NCBI GenBank assembly: GCA_030015575.1
Contig: JASDDO010000001.1
Span: 136,667,988 to 136,731,987, forward strand
Reading direction: 5' to 3'
Length of the DNA: 64,000 nt
Source: Agapanthus africanus
Lineage: Eukaryota; Streptophyta; Magnoliopsida; Asparagales; Amaryllidaceae
The position numbers and the translations under genes were made by a program. Below the pieces are notes generated by a model. It worked only from the letters and a program-made list of their open reading frames with translations. It ran no database searches and was not told where the DNA came from. Below, piece by piece: positions 34,899 to 48,707 of the stretch. Position 1 is the first letter of the stretch, and each line of letters starts with the position of its first letter.

Positions 34899-37800
34899 TG
34901 TAGCGTTTTGAAAATCGTTTCGGTGAAATTTCGGAAAATCGGTAAAATGAGGGGGTTTTCTGTAAAAAGTCAAAATACAAATATCTTATTATAAAAATTA
35001 AATATACATACTCTAGCTATTTAATTGCTATTATTTGGTGTTTATTGAGCCGCTGGTGAAATTTCAAATTTTCTGAAAAAATATTATTTTATTATTATTT
35101 TAAGTCGTCACTAATACATTTAATTAGGGAAAATTACAAATTGGAATGAGTTGAAAAAATTTTGTGCATCATAAAACATTAAATAAAATTTTATCATGTG
35201 GGTTTTGGAACGAAATCATTTGCCAAAACGGTTTAGAAATTATTGAAGAAAAAAGGCTTTTTTTTTAGCGTAAATGGATGTTTGGGGTATCGTATTTATC
35301 ATTTTTCATCACCCCACACCCGTACCCACACCCACACACCCCCACTTACTCCTCCCCTTAGCCAAATTCAGCAGCCCTCACTTTTTCCCCACTTGGTTTG
35401 CAAAGGAAAGAAAAGGAAAAGAAAAGAAAAGAAAAGAGTAGAAAATGATATATTTTGAGTTGACTTTGACTTGAAACAACTTTCCCTACCTCACTCTCTC
35501 TCCTCACTCACCCACCCCCCCTCAAATCTGGCCGAAATTGATCCATAGAGCAGCAGCCCCCCTCCCCCAAGTTCTCACTCCATTTTTGCTTCAAAAATCC
35601 ATAAAAAGCTTCAAAATCCATACAATTTCAAAGCTTTTTTCCAAATCCAACACTTACCCATTATTCCTTAGCATTTCAAGCATGGATCCTTGTGAAAAGA
35701 GAGCATTTTGGAGTGCCATGGATGCTTGTGGATCTTCGTATGCTTTTGGGTATATTTCTAAACATTTTTGTTGCTTAAATTGTTACTAATTTCTTAAGCT
35801 AATTTATTTAAGTGTTATTTGGATATGTGAGTTTAATTGCACGTTTTGGAATTCAAGAAAAGGGTTTGAATGCAAGTTAGGTTATTGTGAATTGGTGTAT
35901 GGTTGTGATGGGTAGCTTACCATCTTAGAATTTGTAGAAAGTAATTTAGTAGTTAAATTTCATATTGTTGCATGGAAATGTCTAAATTAAGTTTTGTTTT
36001 TGCTAACTAGAGTTTTTGAAAAATTATCAAATGCTTAGATTAAAATATAATTAAGTGTTCATGTCATTATAACTATTATAATGAGTGGTTTAATGACTTT
36101 GGTTCATGCAAAACGAAGCTTAATTGATGAATTGTGAATTTTGCTTTAAAGGGTGTTAAATTTGATATTTTGCAAACTAGGATTTTGGAAATTATGCAAA
36201 TTTATGAGTTTAAATTATGGAAATGGTTTTTATGACTTATTTAAGATATTTAATAAATATATTGGCCGCTACATTCATTTAAACATCGTGTTTTGTACAA
36301 AAACGGCGAATTGTGCTTGCTTTCGGAAAAATGACTTTTTGAGTGAAATTGGCGTTTTTGTGAGTTTCAACCTAGTTTATATTAAAATTAGTGTTCATGA
36401 ATGTGCAAATGAGTGTATTTGGGTTTTTCTCGATGGTTTGGCGTTTGTACGCCGACGTCGAGGGTTTTTGGGTTGATTTGTGAAAGCAACCATAGGTTTT
36501 GACCTATGTGGGATTCATGCGTCGTTTTGATCATGAGTCGGATTTTAATGAGATATGGTGCGTTATGATATGTAGGTACCCCCATGTGGACTTCGAGACG
36601 ACAAACAAGCGCGTGGTGACGTCGGCACCGGCTAGCGAGGACCAGGTGAGTAGATTTATATCTACGGGGAGAAGTCGGGTGGATGGCGTATAGCACCCCC
36701 GCAGTCCGTGGTGGTGTATACGGATGCGTATACACACCAACATTTATTATATGTTATTTAGGATTAATAACGATGCTTAGGATGGATATTGGTGTGTTGG
36801 ACTATTTTTAGTGTTGCGAACCCTAGGGTAGTGTTGCACTACACATACACACATACATACTTGCATACATTCCTATTGATATGTGCTCATGGGATTCTTT
36901 ATAGTTATGTGTTCACATGGGTATGGGACTATGTGTTCACATACGGATTGAGGATGATACTTGGAATTGAGCTGAGTCGATGAGATTTGATTTGAGGCCG
37001 TGAGATCGGTGATATAGCAGGGTTCGTATCTTAGATACGACATGACGTTGTAACGGGTCCTTGACGTAGTGTTTCACACACGTCCATGCATACGTAGGCG
37101 GTATCAGTATGGTACTAGACGTAGATCAGTACCCCGATCATGATATTTGATAAAGAGGATACCAGGTGAATAGTATGATGAATGTGATATTGACCCGTAC
37201 CCAGATTGGGATGCCGTACGACGGATTTACGTACGAGCTATATTGATGATTGATCCGCACTCTTGACTTGGGATGCCTGATTATAGATATGGTATCGGAT
37301 ATGATATTATTGAAGCGGGATCACCGACTATACATATACAGGTATGTATATGTATCGACTCAGATGATAGGCGGTTTCCTTACCTGTAGTTCAGCTTGTT
37401 AGTTCAGCCGTATAGTTTAGTGTAGTTGTTAGATTAGATTAGACTTCTTACCTATTTCTAAAATTAACGAATCGTGGGCATTTTTAAAGACAGCTCAAGG
37501 GAATCTACGGATATTTCAAAAACGACGTATCTTTTCATAAAAACACCGTAGCCCCTATTTTCAAAACCCCATGATTCGTGTTATTTCAAAAGGCACCATT
37601 TGTAGGACTTATATTAGATTATTGCAGATTAGTTATCGTTGTGTCTAGTATTCAGCTCCCGCACATTATTGCTGTTCGCTTTGCCTCGCATACTTATTGT
37701 GCTGCATATTCCATTATTGATATCATGCTGTTAGGACACCAACACCATTACCGATGATGCGTATGTACCACGTACACCTACTTGCCGGCTCACACACATC

Positions 37801-39387
37801 TTCATCGGTAATTGCCATGTCACGTACACTTTAGAGAATATATTTGCTTGACTTAGCTTGTTAGCTAGTAGTTTTGACATGATATTAGTGTACTTTCCTT
37901 ATATGCCATATTAGACATTTCAGTTATTACTTGCTACTTCATGCATATTGTTATTCATTGTTATACCGCACGCATGGATTCTCATGCCTTTATTCACTAG
38001 TTTATGTGCTATTGAGGTTTTGGACTCGGATTTCCTTGATATTTCTGGATTTGGGAACCGTGGAGATTTCAAAAGAGAATATGTAATTGTTTTAAAAACC
38101 CGGTTACCCTGGATATGATATTTCAGTGCGTCCACCATGTGTTTTCTCGGTGCTGAGAGCGACATGTGAGACCCGAGTTCGAGGAGTGGAGGAACCGTTT
38201 CGGGTACATGGTGGACCCGGTAAGGTACCCCGGGGCAAGAAGCTCGTGGTGATGACGATGAGCCTGGCAGGGGGAGACTATCTACCGGTGATATTACCCG
38301 ACGCGTCGGATATCCGGAGGATACCGTCGTGGTCTTGAGATGGATGGTAGGGGCCGGTCTGGACTGACGGCGTCCTAGATATTGAGATTGAGACATTGAT
38401 ATTTCGAGACAGAGAGATTTATGTTTTGTGTTGATGCTAGACACTGTTGATGCTGATTTCATTTATGATACCTCAGTTTAAAAATACGAAGGAAATCTCA
38501 CTAATTTATGAAAACAGTTTCTTCATTTACATGTATTCTGTTTCATGCATTCATACCTCATTCATATGATATATTGCTACCTGAGGCACTGACACGGGCA
38601 CGTGAAATTATACTCGGGTTAGATATTACCCTAGCCATTGTTATAGGCTGCCTGTTATACTTATATTTGAGGATATATTATGATCATTGACCTAGGTTGC
38701 GTTATTTATGCGATTTCTGTGCGTAGATGTTTTTCTATTCACGAGTTGGCAACTCACCCCCGTTGTGCCCCAGTTTCTTGCAAGTTTGCCGTACAGGTTT
38801 CATTACGGCTTGCGGGCTCAGTTTCATTCGGGTGGCTTACTAGTAGGTGGGTTTTTCTTGTATCGTACCCATCATATTACCTTGTATGATATTATTCAGT
38901 TGTATCTAGTAAATTCCATCAACCAAACATGTATCTATTGAGATAAAGACCAGTGTTGGTTATTCTTTCGACCTTAGAGTCGCTCGTTATATTTCTGGTG
39001 GTTTTGAGTTTCCTTTTGAGTTTTGATCCTCGCCGTTGGCGTTGTATATTATATTGTTTGTGTGGTTGTGACCGTCGATTGACGAAGAGCTAGCTCCCGC
39101 TTGGGGATGCCCTTTTCTTGATTTCGTATACTATTCATGTTGTATCCCGTTTGGGGGCCAGTATTTACAAAGGAGACTCTGCCGAAATTTTCAGTAAATT
39201 TTTGATGTTTTAAAAACCGCATAATTCGGCTTATGCTATTGAAATTACTTGCTTTAAGTTGGTTTTTCCTGCACTCTACTATTTTCTTGGTTTGGATTTC
39301 TGGGTTTTCGGTTTACTTAGATTACGTACGCCTCGAGACGTTCGTAGTTTAAGTGCCGGTCATGTTCCGTATTTTCGGGTCGTGACA
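34899..39387 (+). mobile_element. LARD 5' LTR
   Basis: 4489 bp. It contains a C/A-rich microsatellite (about 35310-35345, cacaccc type) and an aaaag run (35405-35440). No convincing gene: the frames that look protein-like (for example 37920-38462 on the minus strand) recur in the 3' LTR as plain copies and match nothing known. Confidence 0.92.
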
Positions 39388-39391
39388 AAGT

Positions 39392-39403
39392 TGGTATCAG
39401 AGC
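39392..39403 (+). other. LARD primer binding site
   Basis: tggtatcagagc, initiator methionine tRNA type, four bases after the LTR end. Confidence 0.9.
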
Positions 39404-42352
39404 GTTAGGTTTTACCTTCGGAGCGTAGGATGACCCTTGGTTGATGGAATAGGTGACTAAAGTAGAGTGACGTACCGTTGGTATGTTCCGCGGCATATTT
39501 ACGATACGCTGCTCCACTTATGAAGCCTTAGGATGTACATTTCCTTGTTCAGTATTATATTCCTTCCTGATCTAGCCTCATCGGTACCAGTTTGGTTTTG
39601 CTGCTACGGTTACGGGCAGGGAGAGCTACGGCTAGAGTTGCGGTCAGCACAAGCTCGTCACGAACGAGGACTGACCAGGGCGAAATTCCGGCGACACACG
39701 ATTGCAGAGATGTGTCTTTTTACTGTGTTTCCGCGCCACGAGCGATTGGCGGATCGCCTTTATGAGGTTACTCAGAGGTGCTGATCGACACTAGAGGATT
39801 GAGCCAATGATAGAGGCCAGCCAGATTTTGATGACCGTTGGTGTGTTGCTTACTCCTGATGATTGAGGCACCGTTCAGCATGCAGACGAGTGAGCCAGTT
39901 GTTGCTGCGAGCGACGAGATATCGCCCCATATATTGGAGCTATTGCAGTACAGATTGTACTAAGAGATGATAGAAGGTCGCTAGTCACCCGAGGATGAAT
40001 GACTAGGACATGTGGTTCGTTCGCCTACCCGATGAGAGGTCATCAGATAGATTGATTCCAGCTAGAGACGACTTCACGCAGAGACATGAGGGTCGACAGA
40101 GACGATCGAATGTCGGAAACCTATTATTCCAAGTTTAAAGTAGTCGGAAAGACATGCAGGCAATTCTATGGTCCCTCTAGAAGAATGAAACCCTAACTCG
40201 ACTTAATGACCGTGTGAAAGCCTTTGAACCTTTGGGTTTGCGGCAGTTCTACGGCGCCATTAGTGAGGCTTGGGTTTTCCCTTCTACGGCTGGACCACCG
40301 ATGCTGTGGTATGTACTCGATACTATTAAACTGTGCCCAAGATGTTGAGCTCTTGGGGGATTATGAGGTTTTGACGACTCGATCGGATGGCTCGACTTAA
40401 TTCGGATGCTAGGTGGTGAGATGCATTCTTGGGAGACTCCAGATACGAGGATAGTCGTTGGAGCTCAGTCCATGCAGCCGCGACGAGATGAGTCCAAACC
40501 AGACGACATTAGAGAAAAGTGGAGTAAGAGGTTCGCACCAGATCTAGATGAGATGACGTTCCACTCCGCCGACATCAGAGATGCGATGCGCATGCCGAGG
40601 CATGGTACTTGGACTCACCTTCCAGAAGGAGTCGCGATGAGTATGCAGTCGTTCCAGAGCAAGATGCAGATATAGGAAAGGACGATGACTTCCGGACAGT
40701 TGGCAGAGACGAGACATGGAATAGACCATGAGCAGGATTCCTTCCAGGACACTGCTGCAATGATACTTGCACCCAGGATCAGATGTGTCACGTACATTCA
40801 GAGAGCCAGAGGCCAACGCCAGTGATATGCTGTCTTACGAGTGGTCGCGATGATTGACCGGGAGATGACAAGAGACGTGCCAGAACTGGATCATCCCCGT
40901 TAGCACACCCGACAGGGCCAATGAGCCGATGGACCGAAAGATTGGTAATCCACAGTGAAGACCTTGACCCAGGAGTGGTCATGGTTATGCACACCAGCAG
41001 GACAGAGTTCATGATCATCGACGAGACGTCCCACTAGTGACCGCGACAGTTGGCCGAGATTCTTAGAGGATGCGCTTGAGCAGTACTATTCCGCCATTAT
41101 TGATTCCGATGTTTTGGGTGATTTATTCGTATGATTTAATTTTGATGATTGATGATTTATGATCTTTGCACAGTGTTGCACTTGATATCATTTTCGTGCT
41201 TTAGTTTCACATATTTGTGATTTTACGGTTTTAGACATTTGAGTTGATTTTGTGCATATGCACGCACACGATTTGGTTCCTGCACTATGTATAGTTTATA
41301 TATGCTTGCAGTGCAGTGATACGCCTTTTGTGCACTTAGATGCACTGGACTTCGATTTCGATTGTGATACTCGATATTTTTTTTGTACACCTTGTGCACC
41401 TGATTGATTTTGCGCACGTTCGGCGCTTGATATTGGATTTCATGATTTCGTGCACGATGGATGCACCTGATTTGGACTTTCGCGCATGTTGGGCGTATGT
41501 TTTGAAGGGCGATTTTGGTGCACACCAGAGGCACTAAATCGAGAATTCTTTTTTCGTGCATGTCAGATACACCTGATTTTGCTGTCAGGCACACATGTTG
41601 CCTACGACAGATGTTTCGTGCACACCCGATGCACTTAGATGTTGTTTCTGTGCGCATGTATGGCACATTCATGGATTTTAACTTCCGTGCGCACCAGACG
41701 CACGTAGTATTCATGTGCATATTTTGGGATTGATTTCGTATAGAGCAGTACGTTTTTATGATATTGCTATGTGTTTTCGTACTAAGCAGGACTAGTCAGA
41801 GGACAGTACCTGAATATATTTTGCATGCATTGATAGTTATGGAATGGATTTCCAAAAAGCGAGCTATAGCCTCAGTATTTACCTACGTGTCTGATATGAC
41901 ACGAAATGTTTAAAACAAGGAGACCCTTCTAAATTGTTTCCAAAACGGCGGAACGTACATTTCAAACAAAGGTATATATGTATATAGCTATTTTCTTATG
42001 ATAGACGTCCGCCACTGTGCAGTGTTATACGCGTTGCACAGCGACTTAAGAGATTTGGCATGCATTTCCTTCAGATACTTACAGATATAGATTCGATGTT
42101 TACATGTATAGTTTCGAGTTATATCATATTGGTTTGATTTGGATTTGGCATTGATTTCTTCTCCATGACTCCGATGATTGCGGGATGCTTGACGGAGTTT
42201 TGATTTGAGTTATATACTCATTTTTCAAGCGCATGCGCTGCGCTACGATTTGTTTTATGTATTTACAATTTCGGAGCCCCGATGACTTGATGGTTTTTCT
42301 TAGATGTTTTAGTATTTGGGGGAGTTTGAATTTAAATTCGGGGACCGAATTT
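39404..42352 (+). other. LARD internal region, noncoding
   Basis: No frame shows gag, protease, RT, RNase H or integrase. 40174-40386 is similar to a segment of the CopB leader (62959-63176). 41330-41706 is a hairpin repeat array. The rest (39404-40170 and 40390-41320) shows nothing I recognise. Confidence 0.75.
41330..41706 (+). repeat. Hairpin array with GTGC-type arms inside the LARD
   Basis: About eleven units spaced roughly 31-40 bp, most starting tttcgtgc or ttttgtgc and ending gcac followed by ctgatt or cttagat. Arms vary but mostly pair: gtgc/gcac (several), gcgc/gcgc (41412-41426), ggca/tgcc (41588-41602). Loops are 7-9 nt and related (acaccagag, acacccgat, gcaccagac). Confidence 0.75.
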
Positions 42353-42369
42353 CTTTAAGGGGGGAAGAT
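42353..42369 (+). other. LARD polypurine tract
   Basis: A purine-rich run with aaggggggaag directly before the 3' LTR, where plus-strand DNA synthesis would start. Confidence 0.8.
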
Positions 42370-45300
42370 TGTAGCGTTTTGAAAATCGTTTCGGTGAAAT
42401 TTCGGAAAATCGGTAAAGTGAGGGGGTTTTCTGTAAAAAGTCAAAATACAAATATCTTATTATAAAAATTAAATATACATACTCTAGCTATATAATTGCT
42501 ATTATTTGGTGTTTATTGAGCCGCTGGTGAAATTTCAAATTTTCTGAAAAAATATTATTTTATTATTATTTTAAGCCGTCACTAATACATTTAATTAGGG
42601 AAAATTACAAATTGGAATGAGTTGAAAAAATTTTGTGCCTCATAAAACATTAAATAAAATTTTATCATGTGGTTTTTGGAACGAAATCATTTGCCAAAAC
42701 GGTTTAGAAATTATTGAAGAAAAGAGGCTTTTTTTTTAGAGTAAATGGATGTTTGGGGTATCGTATTTATCATTTTTCATCACCCCACACCCGTACCCAC
42801 ACCCACACACCCCCACTTACTCCTCCCCTTAGCCAAATTCAGCAGCCCTCACTTTTTCCCCACTTGGTTTGCAAAGGAAAGAAAAGGAAAAGAAAAGAAA
42901 AGAAAAGAGTAGAAAATGATATATTTTGAGTTGACTTTGACTTGAAACAACTTTTCCCACCTCACTCTCTCTCCTCACTCACCCACCCCCCCTCAAATCT
43001 GGCCGAAACTGATCCATAGAGCAGCAGCCCCCCTCCCCCAAGTTCTCACTCCATTTTTGCTTCAAAAATCCATAAAAAGCTTCAAAATCCATACAATTTC
43101 AAAGCTTTTTTCCAAATCCAACACTTACCCATTATTCCTTAGCATTTCAAGCATGGATCCTTGTGAAAAGAGAGCATTTTGGAGTTCCATGGATGCTTGT
43201 AGATCTTCGTATGCTTTTGGGTATATTTCTAAACATTTTTGTTGCTTAAATTGTTACTAATTTCTTAAGCTAATTTATTTAAGTGTTATTTGGATATGTG
43301 AGTTTAATTGCACGTTTTGGAATTCAAGAAAAGGGTTTGAATGCAAGTTAGGTTATTGTGAATTGGTGTATGGTTGTGATGGGTAGCTTACCATCTTAGA
43401 ATTTGTAGAAAGTAATTTAGTAGTTAAATTTTATATTGTTGCATGGAAATGTCTAAATTAAGTTTTGTTTTTGCTAACTAGAGTTTTTGAAAAATTATCA
43501 AATGCTTAGATTAAAATATAATTAAGTGTTCATGTCATTATAACTATTATAATGAGTGGTTTAATGACTTTGGTTCATGCAAAACGAAGCTTAATTGATG
43601 AATTGTGAATTTTGCTTTAAAGGGTGTTAAATTTGATATTTTGCAAACTAGGATTTTGGAAATTATGCAAATTTATGAGTTTAAATTATGGAAATGGTTT
43701 TTATGACTTATTTAAGATATTTAATAAATATATTGGCCGCTACATTTATTTAAACATCGTGTTTTGTACAAAAACGGCGAATTGTGCTTGCTTTCGGAAA
43801 AATGACTTTTTGAGTGAAATTGGCGTTTTTGTGAGTTTCAACCTAGTTTATATTAAAATTAGTGTTCGTGAATGTGCAAATGAGTGTATTTGGGTTTTTC
43901 TCGATGGTTTGGCGTTTGTACGCCGACGTCGAGGGTTTTTGGGTTGATTTGTGAAAGCAACCATAGGTTTTGACCTATGTGGGATTCGTGCGTCATTTTG
44001 ATCATGAGTCGGATTTTAATGAGATATGGTGCGTTATGATATGTAGGTACCCCCATGTGGACTTCGAGACGACAAGCAAGCGCGTGGCGACGTCGGCACC
44101 GGCTAGCGAGGACCAGGTGAGTAGATTTATATCTACGGGGAGAAGTCGGGTGGATGGCGTATAGCACCCCCGCAGTCCGTGGTGGTGTATACGGATGCGT
44201 ATACACACCAACATTTATTATATGTTATTTAGGATTAATAACGATGCTTAGGATGGATATTGGTGTGTTGGACTATTTTTAGTGTTGCGAACCCTAGGGT
44301 AGTGTTGCACTACACATACACACATACATACTTGCATACATTCCTATTGATATGTGCTCATGGGATTCTTTATAGTTATGTGTTCACATGGGTATGGGAC
44401 TATGTGTTCACATACGGATTGAGGATGATACTTGGAATTGAGCTGAGTCGATGAGATTTGATTTGAGGCCGTGAGATCGGTGATATAGCAGGGTTCGTAT
44501 CTTAGATACGACATGACGTTGTAGCGGGTCCTTGACGTAGTGTTTCACACACGTCCATGCATACGTAGGCGGTATCAGTATGGTACTAGACGTAGATCAG
44601 TACCCCGATCATGATATTTGATAAAGAGGATACCAGGTGAATAGTATGATGAATGTGATATTGACCCGTACCCAGATTGGGATGCCGTACGACGGATTTA
44701 CGTACGAGCTATATTGATGATTGATCCGCACTCTTGACTTGGGATACCTGATTATAGATATGGTATCGGATATGATATTATTGAGGCGGGATCACCGACT
44801 ATACATATACAGGTATGTATATGTATCGACTCAGATGATAGGCGGTTTCCTTACCTGTAGTTCAGCTTGTTAGTTCAGCCGTATAGTTTAGTGTAGTTGT
44901 TAGATTAGATTAGACTTCTTACCTATTTCAAAAACTAACGAATCGTGGGTATTTTTAAAGACAGCTCAAGGGAATCTACGTATATTTCAAAAACGACGTA
45001 TCTTTTCATAAAAACACCGTAGCCCCTATTTTCAAAACCCCATGATTCGTGTTATTTCAAAAGGCACCATTTGTAGGACTTATATTAGATTATTGCAGAT
45101 TAGTTATCGTTGTGTCTAGTATTCAGCTCCCGCACATTATTGCTGTTCGCTCTGCCTCGCATACTTATTGTGCTGCATATTCCATTATTGATATCATGCT
45201 GTTAGGACACCAGCACCATTACCGATGATGCGTATGTACCACGTACACCTACTTGCCGGCTCACACACATCTTCATCGGTAATTGCCATGTCACGTACAC

Positions 45301-46858
45301 TTTAGAGAATATATTTGCTTGACTTAGCTTGTTAGCTAGTAGTTTTGACATGATATTAGTGTACTTTCCTTATATGCCATATTAGACATTTCAGTTATTA
45401 CTTGCTACTTCATGCATATTGTTATTCATTGTTATACCGCACGTATGGATTCTCATGCCTTTATTCACTAGTTTATGTGCTATTGAGGTTTTGGACTCGG
45501 ATTTCCTTGATATTTCTGGATTTGGGAACCGTGGAGATTTCAAAAGAGAATATGTAATTGTTTTAAAAACCCGGTTACCCTGGATATGATATTTCAGTGC
45601 GTCCACCATGTGTTTTCTCGGTGCTGAGAGCGACATGTGAGACCCGAGTTCGAGGAGTGGAGGAACCGTTTCGGGTACATGGTGGACCCGGTAAGGTACC
45701 CCGGGGCAAGAAGCTCGTGGTGATGACGATGAGCCTGGCAGGGGGAGACTATCTACCGGTGATATTACCCGACGCGTCGGATATCCGGAGGATACCGTCG
45801 TGGTCTTGAGATGGATGGTAGGGGCCGGTCTGGACTGACGGCGCCCTAGATATTGAGATTGAGACATTGATATTTCGAGACAGTGAGATTTATGTTTTGT
45901 GTCGATGCTAGACACTGTTGATGCTGATTTCATTTATGATACCTCAGTTTAAAAATATGAAGGAAATCTCACTAATTTATGAAAACAGTTTCTTCATTTA
46001 CATGTATTCTGTTTCATGCATTCATACCTCATTCATATGATATATTGCTACCTGAGGCACTGACACGGGCACGTGAAATTATACTCGGGTTAGATATTAC
46101 CCTAGCCATTGTTATAGGCTGCCTGTTATACTTATATTTGAGGATATATTATGATCATTGACCTAGGTTGCGTTATTTATGCGATTTCTGTGCGTAGATA
46201 TTTTTCTATTCACGAGTTGGCAACTCACCCCCGTTGTGCCCCAGTTTCTTGCAGGTTTGCCGTACAGGTTTCATTACGGCTTGCGGGCTCAGTTTCATTC
46301 GGGTGGCTTGCTAGTAGGTGGGTTTTTCTTGTATCGTACCCATCATATTACCTTGTATGATATTATTCAGTTGTATCTAGTAAATTCCATCAACCAAACA
46401 TGTATCTATTGAGATAGAGACCAGTGTTGGTTATTCTTTCGACCTTAGAGTCGCTCGTTATATTTCTGGTGGTTTTGAGTTTCCTTTTGAGTTTTGATCC
46501 TCGCCGTTGGCGTTGTATATTATATTGTTTGTGTGGTTGTGACCGTCGATTGACGAAGAGCTAGCTCCCGCTTGGGGATGCCCTTTTCTTGATTTCGTAT
46601 ACTATTCATGTTGTATCCCGTTTGGGGGCCAGTATTTACAAAGGAGACTCTGCCGAAATTTTCAGTAAATTTTTGATGTTTTAAAAACCGCATAATTCGG
46701 CTTATGCTATTGAAATTACTTGCTTTAAGTTGGTTTTTCCTGCACTCTACTATTTTCTTGGTTTGGATTTCTGGGTTTTCGGTTTACTTAGATTACGTAC
46801 GCCTCGAGACGTTCGTAGTTTAAGTGCCGGTCATATTCCGTATTTTCGGGTCGTGACA
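42370..46858 (+). mobile_element. LARD 3' LTR
   Basis: Same length (4489 bp) and ends as the 5' LTR, with scattered single-base differences (for example ggtaaagtgag for ggtaaaatgag near the start) and no large indel. It is directly followed by the resumed CopA reading frame. Confidence 0.93.
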
Positions 46859-48693
46859 AAAATGTGTTTGTTTCTCGCCATGCCCACTTTCTAGAACACC
46901 AGTTCATAGAAAAAGAATTAAGTGGGAGCGCAATAGAACTGGAAGAAATTCCAGAACCACGAGCTATTACTGAAAGCATAGTAGAACCAGAGGGTTCGAA
47001 AGATCAGGACATTCCCACGCCACTCCGCAGGAGTAGTAGGAAGTCTCATCCGCCCGAGAGATACTACGGTTTTCTCATTGACGGGGATAGAGAAGATTGC
47101 ATCATAGATTTTGATGAGCCTACTAGCTTCCAGCAAGCCATTCAGAGCGTCGACTCGGTAAAATGGCTGGACGAAATGCGGACCGAAATGGAGTCTATGT
47201 ACACCAACAAAGTATGGACGTTGGACATTGCTCCAGATGGGGTAAAACCCGTAGGATGCAAGTGGATCTTCAAAAGGAAGATTGGTGTAGATGGACAGGT
47301 TGAGACCTATAAAGCTAGACTGGTAGCAAAGGGTTTTCGTCAGCGACCTGGTTTGGGCTATGACGAAACCTTTTCTCCAGTAGCTATGCTGAAATCCATT
47401 CGGATCCTTCTTGCCATTGCTGCCTTCCACGATTATGAGATTTGGCATATGGACGTAAAGACAGCTTTTCTAAATGGACATTTAGAGAAGTGTGTCTATA
47501 TGGACCAGCCAGAGGGTTTCATTCAGAGTGGGAGCAGCGGAAAGGTGCGTAAGTTGCTTAAGTCCATTTATGGACTAAAGCAGGCATCACGGAGTTGGAA
47601 CATCTGTTTTGATGAGACGGTCAAGGAATTTGGCTTTATCAAAAATCCAGATGAACCATGCATCTATTGTAGATTTGTAGCGAGAACTGTAGTATTCCTC
47701 GTTTTATACGTGGATGACATTCTCTTAATAGGAAATGACATTCCTATGCTACAATATGTCAAGGGGTTCTTGTCACACAGGTTCTCCATGAAAGACATGG
47801 GTGATGCCTCATACATTCTGGGTATCCGGATCTACCGTGACAGATCCAAGAGGATATTAGGACTTTCGCAGTCCAGGTACATCGACACCATACTGAAGAG
47901 ATTCAGTATGGAAGATTCCAAGCGCGGTAATCTACCGGCTTGTCACGGGATCACCCTCTCTAAAGAGATGTCTCCCAAGAATGATTTGGAGAGGGATCGC
48001 ATGTCTATTATACCCTACGCTTCTGCGGTAGGCTCTATAATGTATGCGATGTTGTGTACCAGACCGGATGTGGCTTATGCACTGAGTGTGGTAAGCAGGT
48101 ATCAGTCAAACCCTGGGGAGAAACATTGGATAGCAGTAAAGAACATTCTCAAGTACCTGAGAAGGACTAAGGAGATGTTCTTGGTGTATGGCGGAAAAGA
48201 CCTCCAGATTGAGGCCTTTGCTGACTCCAGCTTCCAGAGTGACAAGGATGATTCCAAGTCCATGTCGGGCTTTGTCTTTACCCTCAATGGAGGGGCGGTG
48301 TGTTGGAAGAGCTCCAAACAGGAAACCGTTGCTGACTCGACTATGGAAGCGGAATACATCGCAGCATCTGATGCCGCAAAAGAAGCTGTCTGGATGAGAA
48401 AGTTCTTGAGAGAACTTCAGGTGGTTCCGTCCATTGTTGACCCAATACCTCTGTATTGCGACAACAACGGGGCTATAGCTTTAGCAAAGGAACCCAGGTC
48501 CCATCAGAAATCCAGACACATCTTAAGGCGGTATCACCTGATCAGGGAGATCGTGGATCGCCAGGAGATCGAGGTTCGGAAGGTTGCTTCAGAAGATAAC
48601 ACAACAGATCCATTCACCAAGGCCTTGCCCCAGACTCAGTTCGAGCGGCTGATCGAGATGATAGGTCTTCGATACGCCAGTACATGGCCTTAG
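46859..48693 (+). pseudogene. pol: CopA RT and RNase H (C-terminal polyprotein)
   Basis: The frame resumes with VFVSRHAHFLEHQF after the LARD. RT includes GCKWIFKRK, ARLVAKGF, MDVKTAFLNG, IYGLKQASRSW and the catalytic YVDD at 47707-47718. The linker LGIRIYRD is followed by RNase H with ADSSF, MSGFVF, EAEYIA, the DNNGAI motif and a C-terminal DPFTKALP. It ends TAG at 48691-48693, 14 nt before the 3' LTR. No stop or frameshift is seen in these 600 residues and the key residues are intact. It is cut off from its own gag and integrase by the 12 kb LARD, so it is unlikely to be expressed as a normal polyprotein. Confidence 0.96.
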
Positions 48694-48707
48694 TGCAAGT
48701 GGGAGAT
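48694..48707 (+). other. CopA polypurine tract
   Basis: Purine-rich tgcaagtgggagat between the stop codon and LTR, the classic Copia PPT form. Confidence 0.88.

Larger units (their letters stand above)
34899..46858 (+). mobile_element. LARD: noncoding large retrotransposon derivative in CopA pol
   Basis: Two LTRs of 4489 bp each (34899-39387 and 42370-46858), TGTAGCGTTTTG to GGTCGTGACA. PBS tggtatcagagc at 39392, PPT before 42370. The internal region is only about 3 kb and has no gag or pol similarity in any frame. 5-bp flanks are aaaag (34894-34898) and aaaat (46859-46863), one mismatch apart. The insertion lies between the integrase and RT parts of CopA. By eye the LTRs differ at around 1% of positions, so insertion was fairly recent. 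The initiator-Met PBS and LTR ends suggest a Gypsy chromovirus relative as helper; this is inference. Confidence 0.92.

Noticed and set aside
35313..35440. CA-rich and AAAAG simple repeats as regulatory elements
   Set aside because: Simple-sequence runs present in both LARD LTRs; no independent evidence for function.
37920..38462. 180-residue minus-strand open frame, conserved at 45391-45933
   Set aside because: Both copies lie in the two LTRs of the same LARD and are near-identical because the LTRs are. No similarity to any family I know.
41223..41720. 165-residue minus-strand frame in the LARD
   Set aside because: It runs through the hairpin repeat array and its Cys/His pattern follows from the gtgc/gcac repeats.
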